Source: Paracoccus aminovorans
Lineage (GTDB): Bacteria; Pseudomonadota; Alphaproteobacteria; Rhodobacterales; Rhodobacteraceae
Length of the DNA stretch: 64,000 bases
Direction of reading: 5' to 3'
NCBI RefSeq assembly: GCF_900005615.1
Contig: NZ_LN832559.1
Span: forward strand, 1,828,837-1,892,836
Made by a program: the position numbers and the translations under genes. The notes below the pieces were generated by a model. It was not told the DNA's origin. It made no database searches and worked only from the letters and a program-made list of their open reading frames with translations. Below are positions 58,241-64,000 of the stretch, in pieces; position 1 is the first letter of the stretch; every line of letters begins with the position of its first letter.

Positions 58241-59404
58241 ATGGCCACGATCACCTGCATCGACGACCTCAAGGCGATCTATCGCCGGCGCGTACCGCGC
58301 ATGTTCTACGACTATGCCGAAAGCGGCAGCTATACCGAAAGCACCTTCCGCGAGAACTGCACCGATTTCCAGCGCATCAAGCTGCGCCAGCGTGTCGCCG
58401 TGGACATGACGAACCGCAGCACCCGCAGCACCATGATCGGCCAGGACGTCGCCATGCCGGTGGGCCTGGCGCCGGTCGGGCTGACCGGCATGCAATGCGC
58501 CGACGGCGAGATCAAGGCCGCCCGCGCCGCCCGCGACTTCGGCGTGCCCTTCACGCTGTCGACCATGTCGATCTGCTCGCTCGAAGACGTCGCCGCGGCA
58601 ACCCAGGCCCCGTTCTGGTTCCAGCTTTACGTCATGCGCGACCAGGAGTTCCTGGAGGCGATCATCGAGCGGGCCAAGCGCGCCAACTGCTCAGCCCTGG
58701 TGCTGACGCTGGACCTGCAGATCCTGGGCCAGCGCCACAAGGACCTGAAGAACGGCCTGTCCGCGCCGCCCAAGCTGACGCTGCCGGTCATGCTGGACCT
58801 GGCGACGAAATGGCGCTGGGGCATCCAGATGCTGCAGACCAAGCGGCGCTTCTTCGGCAATATCGTGGGTCACGCCAAGGGCGTCGGCGATACCTCGTCG
58901 CTGTCGAGCTGGACCGCCGAGCAGTTCGACCCGCAGCTGGACTGGGACAAGATCGCCCGCATCCGCGACCTCTGGGGCGGCAAGCTGATCCTCAAGGGCA
59001 TCAACGACCCCGAGGACGCGCGCATGGCCGCCGGTTTCGGCGCCGATGCGATCGTGGTCAGCAACCACGGCGGCCGGCAGCTGGACGGCGCCGTCAGCTC
59101 GATCCGCATGCTGCCCGAGATCGTGGCGGCGGTGGGCGACCAGGTCGAGATCCATCTCGACAGCGGCATCCGCTCGGGCCAGGACGTGCTGAAGGCGCTG
59201 GCCCTGGGCGCGCATGCCACCTATATCGGCCGCGCCTTCATCTATGGGCTGGGCGCCATGGGCCAGGCGGGCGTGACCCGGGCGCTGGAGGTGATCCGCA
59301 GCGAGCTGGACATCACCATGGCGCTCTGCGGCGAACGGGACGTGAAGAACCTCGGCCGCCACAACCTGCTGCTGCCACCGGATTTCCTGACACCGTGGGC
59401 GTGA
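58241..59404 (+). CDS. lldD: L-lactate dehydrogenase (FMN-dependent alpha-hydroxyacid dehydrogenase)
   Basis: A 387-residue flavoenzyme that oxidises L-lactate to pyruvate and passes electrons to the respiratory chain. Family features are MFYDYAESGSYTE, LRQRVAVDM, PVGLAPVGLTGM, WFQLYVMRD, LVLTLDLQILGQRHKDLKNGL, LILKGI, the catalytic His 276 in SNHGGRQLDGA, HLDSGIRSGQDVLKALALGA and the closing GERDVKNLGR. Close relatives also take other 2-hydroxyacids, so lactate is likely but not certain. No lactate permease is adjacent; the divergent TetR gene is the probable regulator. Confidence 0.92.
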   Translation: MATITCIDDLKAIYRRRVPRMFYDYAESGSYTESTFRENCTDFQRIKLRQRVAVDMTNRSTRSTMIGQDVAMPVGLAPVGLTGMQCADGEIKAARAARDFGVPFTLSTMSICSLEDVAAATQAPFWFQLYVMRDQEFLEAIIERAKRANCSALVLTLDLQILGQRHKDLKNGLSAPPKLTLPVMLDLATKWRWGIQMLQTKRRFFGNIVGHAKGVGDTSSLSSWTAEQFDPQLDWDKIARIRDLWGGKLILKGINDPEDARMAAGFGADAIVVSNHGGRQLDGAVSSIRMLPEIVAAVGDQVEIHLDSGIRSGQDVLKALALGAHATYIGRAFIYGLGAMGQAGVTRALEVIRSELDITMALCGERDVKNLGRHNLLLPPDFLTPWA

Positions 59405-59416
59405 CGCGCCCGGGCC

Positions 59417-60415
59417 TCAGGGCTGGGCGGTATCGTGGCGGTGCTCGTGATGGCGATGCTCGGGCTTGCCGAAGCCCGGGATCGGCAGGCGCTGCAACAG
59501 CAGCGCCACCAGCGTCGGCAGCCCGACCGCGAACAGCATCAGGTCCAGCAGATGCGTGAATCCCAGCGCATGGGCCAGGTGCAGCGCCAGCACATGCATG
59601 AAATAGATCCCGGCCGAAATCGGATCCAGCCGGATCGGCGGTGCCGGCAGCCGCGTGCCCAGGGTGACGATGAACAGCGCCGGCGCCGCGACATAGGAAC
59701 TAGCCGGGATGTCCAGCATCACGGCATCGGTCCAGCGCGCCTGCACCAGCCAGGCCTCGATCATCAGCAGCCCGAAGCCGCCGATGGTCAGCGACAGCAC
59801 CAGCCAGCGCGGCGGCAGCCCCTCGATCCCCAGCCGCGCCACCCGTCGGCCGCAGAGATAGCCGATGGTGACGAAGGGGAAGCACATGAAGACCCCGTTC
59901 AGGAACTTCTTCACCCCGATCTGCGCCACGCCCGACAGCGCCATGTATTGCAGCGTGACGCCGATCAGCGCGCAGACCGCCGCCGTGCCCAGCAGGATGC
60001 GGTATTCATAGGCCGGCGCCAGCGCCCGGCCCAGGGCGCGCAGGATCAGCACCAGCGCCCCGGCGACCAGGATCCCGGCCATGAACCACAGATGGAAATA
60101 ACCCCAGACCAGTTCCTTGATCAGCGAGGCAACGCCGTGGATCTGGTCCAGCCAGAACGGGAAATAGACCGCCATCCAGAACAGGTAGAGCGCCAGCACC
60201 CGCCACAACCATTTCACGCCCTTGCCGCGCGCCACCGCCGAGTAAAGGAAATAGCCCGCGGCGATGCAGAAGGTCGGCACCATGACCCGCATCAGCCCGT
60301 TGCCGATCATGAACAGCCGCGGCGTCATGTTGGTCTGCAGCCAGTAGGTATGGGCAAAGGCCACCAGCACGGCCAGACCCAGCTTGAGATAGTCGAGAGA
60401 ATGAATGCGATGCAA
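59417..60415 (-). CDS. Acyltransferase-3 family membrane protein with His-rich tail
   Basis: A 332-residue polytopic inner-membrane protein of the acyltransferase 3 (OafA/OpgC-like) family, which O-acylates surface sugars. It starts IHSLDYLKLGLAVLVAFAHTYWL with the conserved His in the first helix, and about ten hydrophobic segments follow. AGIYFMHVLALHLAHALG near 275-292 carries further His residues typical of the family. The C-terminus HRHHEHRHD is a strikingly His-rich cytoplasmic tail. The gene is convergent with lldD, and the acceptor glycan is unknown. Confidence 0.82.
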   Translation of the reverse strand: MHRIHSLDYLKLGLAVLVAFAHTYWLQTNMTPRLFMIGNGLMRVMVPTFCIAAGYFLYSAVARGKGVKWLWRVLALYLFWMAVYFPFWLDQIHGVASLIKELVWGYFHLWFMAGILVAGALVLILRALGRALAPAYEYRILLGTAAVCALIGVTLQYMALSGVAQIGVKKFLNGVFMCFPFVTIGYLCGRRVARLGIEGLPPRWLVLSLTIGGFGLLMIEAWLVQARWTDAVMLDIPASSYVAAPALFIVTLGTRLPAPPIRLDPISAGIYFMHVLALHLAHALGFTHLLDLMLFAVGLPTLVALLLQRLPIPGFGKPEHRHHEHRHDTAQP

Positions 60416-60507
60416 TTTTGAAACGCCCCGGGCACCTCTCGCGATGCATGGGGCTTCGGATACGCCATGGCAAGCGAATTCCCGCTTACGGCGATCACTT
60501 TTCGCGC

Positions 60508-60536
60508 TTCACATCGGGCCCCGTTCGGGATATAGG
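60508..60536 (+). promoter_or_regulatory. Candidate rplY promoter
   Basis: TTCACA (60508-60513) and TATAGG (60531-60536) are 17 bases apart. They lie about 60 bases before the ATG, which has AAAGGAA in front. Confidence 0.5.
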
Positions 60537-60597
60537 CCCGGCTTCGGCCATGCACCCTTGGAGGATGGCCGCGAACGCTTAGCAAAGGAATAGCAAA

Positions 60598-61221
60598 ATG
60601 GCCAAAGAGATCCCGGATCTGGTGGCCGAGGCACGCGCGGGGACAGGCAAGGGGGCCGCCCGCCAAGCTCGCCGCGAAGGCAAGGTGCCCGGTATCGTCT
60701 ATGGCGACGGCAAGGAGCCGGCGCCGATCCAAATCGAGTTCAACTCGCTGCTGACCAAACTGCGCGCCGGCCGCTTCATGTCCACGCTGTGGAACCTGAA
60801 GGTCGAGGGCCAGGACGACGTGCGCGTCGTCTGCCGCGGCGTGCAGCGCGACGTGGTCAAGGACCTGCCGACGCATATCGACTTCATGCGCCTGCACCGC
60901 AACACCCGCGTGAACCTGTTCATCCACGTGAACTTCGAGAATCACGACGCCGCCCCCGGCCTCAAGCGCGGCGGCACGCTGGTCGTGGTGCGCCCCGAGG
61001 TCGAACTGGTGGTGACCGCCTCGGACATCCCCGATCACATCACCGTGGACCTGACCGGCAAGCAGATCGGCGACACCATCCACATCGAGGACGTGGCGCT
61101 GCCGGCCGGCGTGAAGCCGACCATCGACCGCAACTTCGTCATCGCCAATATCGCCGCGCCCTCGGGCCTGCGCTCGGCCGATAACGAGGAAGCCGCCGAA
61201 GGCGAAGCGGCCGAAGCCTGA
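60598..61221 (+). CDS. rplY: 50S ribosomal protein L25/general stress protein Ctc
   Basis: A 207-residue 5S rRNA-binding ribosomal protein of the long (TL5/Ctc) form. The N-terminal L25 domain has [31 protein letters not shown] and [10 protein letters not shown]. The C-terminal beta domain runs from about 100 to 190 ([61 protein letters not shown]). The tail is Glu/Ala-rich. pth often follows rplY in this order of bacteria but is absent here. A hairpin with a T-run follows. Confidence 0.95.
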   Translation: MAKEIPDLVAEARAGTGKGAARQARREGKVPGIVYGDGKEPAPIQIEFNSLLTKLRAGRFMSTLWNLKVEGQDDVRVVCRGVQRDVVKDLPTHIDFMRLHRNTRVNLFIHVNFENHDAAPGLKRGGTLVVVRPEVELVVTASDIPDHITVDLTGKQIGDTIHIEDVALPAGVKPTIDRNFVIANIAAPSGLRSADNEEAAEGEAAEA

Positions 61222-61245
61222 TCGCCGCCTCGCGGCCGAATCATC

Positions 61246-61275
61246 GGGCGGCATCCCCAGCGGGTGCCGCCCTTT
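61246..61275 (+). terminator. rplY terminator
   Basis: GGGCGGCATCCC (61246-61257) pairs with GGGTGCCGCCC (61262-61272), with one bulged T, around the loop CAGC, followed by TTTCCC. Confidence 0.7.
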
Positions 61276-61277
61276 CC

Positions 61278-61306
61278 CTTGTCCAGACGCCGGCGGCTTG
61301 CTAACA
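61278..61306 (+). promoter_or_regulatory. Candidate trmFO promoter
   Basis: CTTGTC (61278-61283) and CTAACA (61301-61306) are 17 bases apart, immediately behind the rplY terminator and 28 bases before the ATG. Confidence 0.5.
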
Positions 61307-61334
61307 GGCGCGCCTGACTCCAAGGGGGAGAGCC

Positions 61335-62675
61335 ATGGAACCCATCCACATCATCGGCGCCGGCCTCGCCGGGTCCGAGGCCGCCTGGCAGATCGCCCGC
61401 GCCGGCGTCCCGGTGGTGCTGCACGAGATGCGGCCCCAGGTCGCGACATTCGCCCATCGCACCGGCGACTGCGCCGAGATGGTCTGCTCGAACAGCTTCC
61501 GCTCGGACGACGACCGGATGAATGCAGTCGGGCAGTTGCATTGGGAGATGCGCGCGGCCGGCGGGCTGATCATGGCCATGGCCGCGCGCCACCGCCTGCC
61601 CGCAGGCGGCGCGCTGGCCGTGGACCGCGACGCCTTTTCCGCCGCCGTGACCCAAGCCCTGCTGGACGAGCCGCTGGTCAGCTTCGCCCCCGGCGAGATC
61701 CGCGACCTGCCTGCCGAAGGCCGCTGGATCGTCGCCACCGGGCCCTTGACCTCCGAGGCGCTCGGCCGTTCGATCCTGGCGGCCACCGGCGAAGGCGCAC
61801 TGGCCTTCTTCGACGCCATCGCCCCCATCGTCCATGCCGAGACCATCGACATGTCCGTCTGCTGGCGCCAGAGCCGCTACGACAAGGGCGAGACCGAGGC
61901 CGAGCGCACCGCCTATATCAACTGTCCGATGACGCGCGCCGATTACGAGGGCTTCATCGACGCGCTGCTGGCCGCCGACAAGACCGAGTTCCACGAGGGC
62001 GAGACCGCCGGCTATTTCGACGGCTGCCTGCCGATCGAGGTCATGGCCGAGCGTGGCCGCGAGACCCTGCGCCACGGCCCGATGAAGCCGGTCGGCCTGA
62101 CCAATGCCCACAACCCGGCCGAAAAGCCCTATGCAGTGGTGCAGCTTCGCCGCGACAATGCGCTGGGGACGCTTTACAATATCGTCGGTTTCCAGACAAA
62201 GATGAAATATGGCGCGCAAACCGATGTTTTTCATCGCATTCCCGGTCTGCAGAACGCCAGCTTCGCCCGCCTGGGCGGCATCCATCGCAACACCTTCCTG
62301 AATTCGCCACGGCTGATCGACGACCGGTTGCGGCTGCGCGCGCGGCCGAATCTGCGTTTCGCCGGTCAGGTGACCGGTGTCGAGGGCTATGTCGAATCCG
62401 CCGCCATGGGCCTGCTCGCCGGCCGCATGGCCGCGGCCGAGGCGCTGGGGCGCGACTTGGCGCCGCCGCCGCCCACCACCTCGATGGGGGCCTTGGTCAA
62501 TCACATTACCGGCGGCGCCGATGCCAAGACCTTCCAGCCGATGAACGTGAACTTCGGCCTCTACCCGCCCTTGGACGCGATGCGCGGCGGCCGCAAGGGA
62601 CGCAAGGACCGTTACCCGGCCTATACCGACCGCGCGAAAGCCGATTTCCAGCAATGGCTTGCGGAACAAAGTTGA
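61335..62675 (+). CDS. trmFO: Methylenetetrahydrofolate--tRNA-(uracil-5-)-methyltransferase TrmFO
   Basis: A 446-residue FAD- and folate-dependent enzyme that makes ribothymidine at position 54 of tRNA. The FAD-binding start is [18 protein letters not shown] (4-21). Family blocks are [21 protein letters not shown] with the active-site Cys, [36 protein letters not shown]-like [34 protein letters not shown] and the late [20 protein letters not shown] precedes the ATG. The end overlaps the start of gluQ, so the two are coupled. Confidence 0.96.
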   Translation: MEPIHIIGAGLAGSEAAWQIARAGVPVVLHEMRPQVATFAHRTGDCAEMVCSNSFRSDDDRMNAVGQLHWEMRAAGGLIMAMAARHRLPAGGALAVDRDAFSAAVTQALLDEPLVSFAPGEIRDLPAEGRWIVATGPLTSEALGRSILAATGEGALAFFDAIAPIVHAETIDMSVCWRQSRYDKGETEAERTAYINCPMTRADYEGFIDALLAADKTEFHEGETAGYFDGCLPIEVMAERGRETLRHGPMKPVGLTNAHNPAEKPYAVVQLRRDNALGTLYNIVGFQTKMKYGAQTDVFHRIPGLQNASFARLGGIHRNTFLNSPRLIDDRLRLRARPNLRFAGQVTGVEGYVESAAMGLLAGRMAAAEALGRDLAPPPPTTSMGALVNHITGGADAKTFQPMNVNFGLYPPLDAMRGGRKGRKDRYPAYTDRAKADFQQWLAEQS

Positions 62676-63514
62676 ACCGGACCCGGTTCGCCCCCTCGCC
62701 GACCGGCCCGCTGCATCTGGGCCATGCCTTCGCGGCGCTGACCGCCGCGCGGCTGGCGGATCCCGGCCAGTTCCTGCTGCGTATCGAGGACATCGACCGA
62801 ACCCGCTGCCGCCCGGAATACGAGGCGCTGATCGCCGAGGACCTGCATTGGCTGGGGCTCGACTGGCCGCTGCCGGTCATGCGCCAGTCCGAACGCCTGC
62901 CCGCCTATCAGGCGGCGCTGGACCGGCTGGCCGCCCTGGGCCTGATCTACCCCTGCCGCTGCCGCCGCGCCGACATCCGCGCCGCGCTTTCCGCCCCGCA
63001 AGAGGGTGCTGCGCCGATCGGCCCCGACGGCCCGGTCTATCCCGGCACCTGCCGCCCGCGGCGGATGGTCGAGGCCGGGCTCGATGACGCCATCCGCCTG
63101 AACGCCGCCCGCGCGCTGGAGCATCTCGGCCTCGACGAAATCGCCTTTCTGGACGAGAATATCGCCCCCGGCCTGCCGCATCGGCTGTCGGCGCAGGATT
63201 TCATCGCCGGTGTCGGCGATGTGGTGCTGGCGCGGCGCGGCATGGGCACCAGCTATCACCTCTCGGTGGTGCTGGACGATGCGGCGCAGGGCATCACGCT
63301 GGTCACGCGCGGAAAAGACCTCATAGATTCAACGTGGATCCATGTTATTCTTCAGAAACTGCTGCACCTGCCGACGCCGCGCTATCATCACCATCGGCTG
63401 ATCCGCGACGCCCAGGGCAAGCGGCTGGCCAAGCGCGACGACGCCCGCGCGCTGAAACTGTTCCGCGACGAGGGCGTCCCCGCCGCGCAGATCCGGCGCG
63501 AACTAGGCTTCTGA
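62654..63514 (+). CDS. gluQ: Glutamyl-Q tRNA(Asp) synthetase
   Basis: A 286-residue enzyme that places glutamate on the queuosine base of tRNA-Asp. It is a truncated glutamyl-tRNA synthetase without the anticodon domain. The HIGH motif is H21-LGH in [29 protein letters not shown] follows, then the zinc-site Cys residues in [11 protein letters not shown] and YPGTCRPRR, and the KMSKS-like [10 protein letters not shown] near the end. The ATG at 62654 lies inside trmFO; a TTG at 62672 is an alternative start. The last 12 bases overlap the convergent hisI. Confidence 0.93.
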   Translation: MACGTKLNRTRFAPSPTGPLHLGHAFAALTAARLADPGQFLLRIEDIDRTRCRPEYEALIAEDLHWLGLDWPLPVMRQSERLPAYQAALDRLAALGLIYPCRCRRADIRAALSAPQEGAAPIGPDGPVYPGTCRPRRMVEAGLDDAIRLNAARALEHLGLDEIAFLDENIAPGLPHRLSAQDFIAGVGDVVLARRGMGTSYHLSVVLDDAAQGITLVTRGKDLIDSTWIHVILQKLLHLPTPRYHHHRLIRDAQGKRLAKRDDARALKLFRDEGVPAAQIRRELGF

Positions 63515-63862
63515 CGGCGCCATGATCTCGACCTCGGCGCCATCGCGGATCGCGGTATAGAAACAACTGCGCCGGTTGGTGTGGCAGGCCGGTCCGGTCT
63601 GCTCGACCAGCAGCAGCAGGCAGTCGCGGTCGCAATCGACCCGAACCTCGACCAACCGCTGCACATGGCCCGAACTCTCGCCCTTGGTCCAGAACGAGGC
63701 GCGCGAGCGGGACCAATAGGTGACGCGCCCCTCCTCAAGCGTTTTCCGCAAGGAAGCCGCGCTCATCCAGGCCAGCATCAGCACCTCGCCGGTCCGGTGA
63801 TCCTGCGCGATGGCGGGAACCAGCCCATTGGCGTCATATTTCAGGCTGTCGCAATCGAACAT
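63503..63862 (-). CDS. hisI: Phosphoribosyl-AMP cyclohydrolase
   Basis: A 119-residue metalloenzyme that opens the adenine ring of phosphoribosyl-AMP, the third step of histidine synthesis. It shows [21 protein letters not shown], the signature [20 protein letters not shown], the metal-binding Asp/Cys set in [14 protein letters not shown] and the zinc Cys residues in [12 protein letters not shown]. It is the stand-alone form without the HisE part. The end overlaps gluQ in the opposite direction by 12 bases, and the start diverges from an Fe-S scaffold gene. Confidence 0.96.
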   Translation of the reverse strand: MFDCDSLKYDANGLVPAIAQDHRTGEVLMLAWMSAASLRKTLEEGRVTYWSRSRASFWTKGESSGHVQRLVEVRVDCDRDCLLLLVEQTGPACHTNRRSCFYTAIRDGAEVEIMAPSEA

Positions 63863-63865
63863 CGG

Positions 63866-63894
63866 CTTTCCTTTCGGCTTTGCGCTTCCTATCT
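63866..63894 (+). promoter_or_regulatory. Candidate promoter of the Fe-S scaffold gene
   Basis: CTTTCC (63866-63871) and CTATCT (63889-63894) are 17 bases apart, 29 bases before the ATG at 63923. Confidence 0.45.
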
Positions 63895-63922
63895 AGACGC
63901 GACGGCAGCAAGGGAAAAGACC

Positions 63923-64000
63923 ATGTCCGACAGCGACCTGATGCAGCTCTATTCCCGGCGCATCCTCGCGCTGGCCTCGGACATCCCGCATCTGGGCAAG
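63923..64000 (+). CDS. Iron-sulfur cluster assembly scaffold protein, NifU/IscU-like (N-terminal part)
   Basis: Only the first 26 codons lie in the window, beginning MSDSDLMQLYSRRILALASD and ending in IPHLGK. The start matches small IscU/NifU-N-like scaffold proteins that stand beside hisI in Rhodobacterales. AAGGGAAAAG precedes the ATG. The Cys ligands that would confirm the function lie beyond the edge. Confidence 0.55.
   Translation, partial: MSDSDLMQLYSRRILALASDIPHLGK

Overview
The window is chromosomal DNA of a G+C-rich alphaproteobacterium. Gene content and protein style point to the Rhodobacterales, most likely Paracoccus or a close relative: mreBCD-mrdA-rodA linked to a ghrA-type reductase, E. 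coli-like two-gene pntAB, malate synthase G, cimA, a leuA attenuator and a very long RpoD. This assignment is inference from gene types, not from a marker gene. Almost every base is coding. I see no rRNA, tRNA, CRISPR array, prophage or insertion sequence. Long open frames antisense to real genes are a by-product of the G+C-rich codon usage and are left out. Layout: 1-2.0 kb, end of a peptide-type ABC importer (permease cut by the window edge, binding protein). 2.2-6.1 kb, a YgiC-like ATP-grasp ligase with its YgiB-like lipoprotein, then KDPG aldolase and an MFS exporter. 6.2-11.9 kb, xseA diverging from purD, leuA behind a leucine-rich leader peptide, and a glycosyltransferase-like gene. 12.2-18.8 kb, the rod-shape operon mreB-mreC-mreD-mrdA-rodA with a hydroxyacid dehydrogenase behind it. 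18.8-24.3 kb, manC, an orphan NMT1-type binding protein, a DUF3422-tiny ORF-ArsC-like operon, a YkuD lipoprotein and a small unknown gene. 24.3-31.2 kb, pntB/pntA, a lyxose-isomerase-like cupin, glcB and an Ala-rich membrane-anchored protein. 31.4-41.4 kb, pepN with an acyltransferase, a decayed CitE-like fragment, proB/obgE, an SMR pump, selO, a nuclease/phosphatase-fold protein and eno. 41.4-46.5 kb, a squalene/phytoene-synthase-like gene interrupted in frame by a repeat, cimA, cysS, a YjbR protein and a secreted protein. 46.6-53 kb, a polyamine-type ABC importer (two permeases and ATPase, no binding protein), YjbQ, an orphan membrane protein, rmuC, a flavin reductase and a BLUF blue-light sensor one base behind rpoD. 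53-64 kb, rpoD, dnaG, a TetR regulator diverging from a lipoprotein and lldD, a membrane acyltransferase, rplY, trmFO, gluQ, hisI and the start of an Fe-S scaffold gene. Three kinds of non-coding signal recur. First, many genes are preceded by a recognisable promoter of the form CTTGNC-17-CTANNN, in several cases so close to the ATG that the mRNA should be leaderless or nearly so. Second, a gene-end repeat (a GGATATTTG...ACAAAAGAAG block beside a G+C hairpin) occurs at several loci; two copies share the loop TCGAT while their stems differ by paired changes, and one copy sits in frame inside a coding sequence. Third, individual regulatory-looking palindromes stand before glcB, purD/xseA and a small unknown gene, and six GANTC methylation sites crowd the rpoD promoter. 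No large unknown multi-gene system is evident. The most unusual items are the in-frame repeat insertion, the rpoD-BLUF coupling, the GANTC cluster and the 24-codon gene of the DUF3422 operon.
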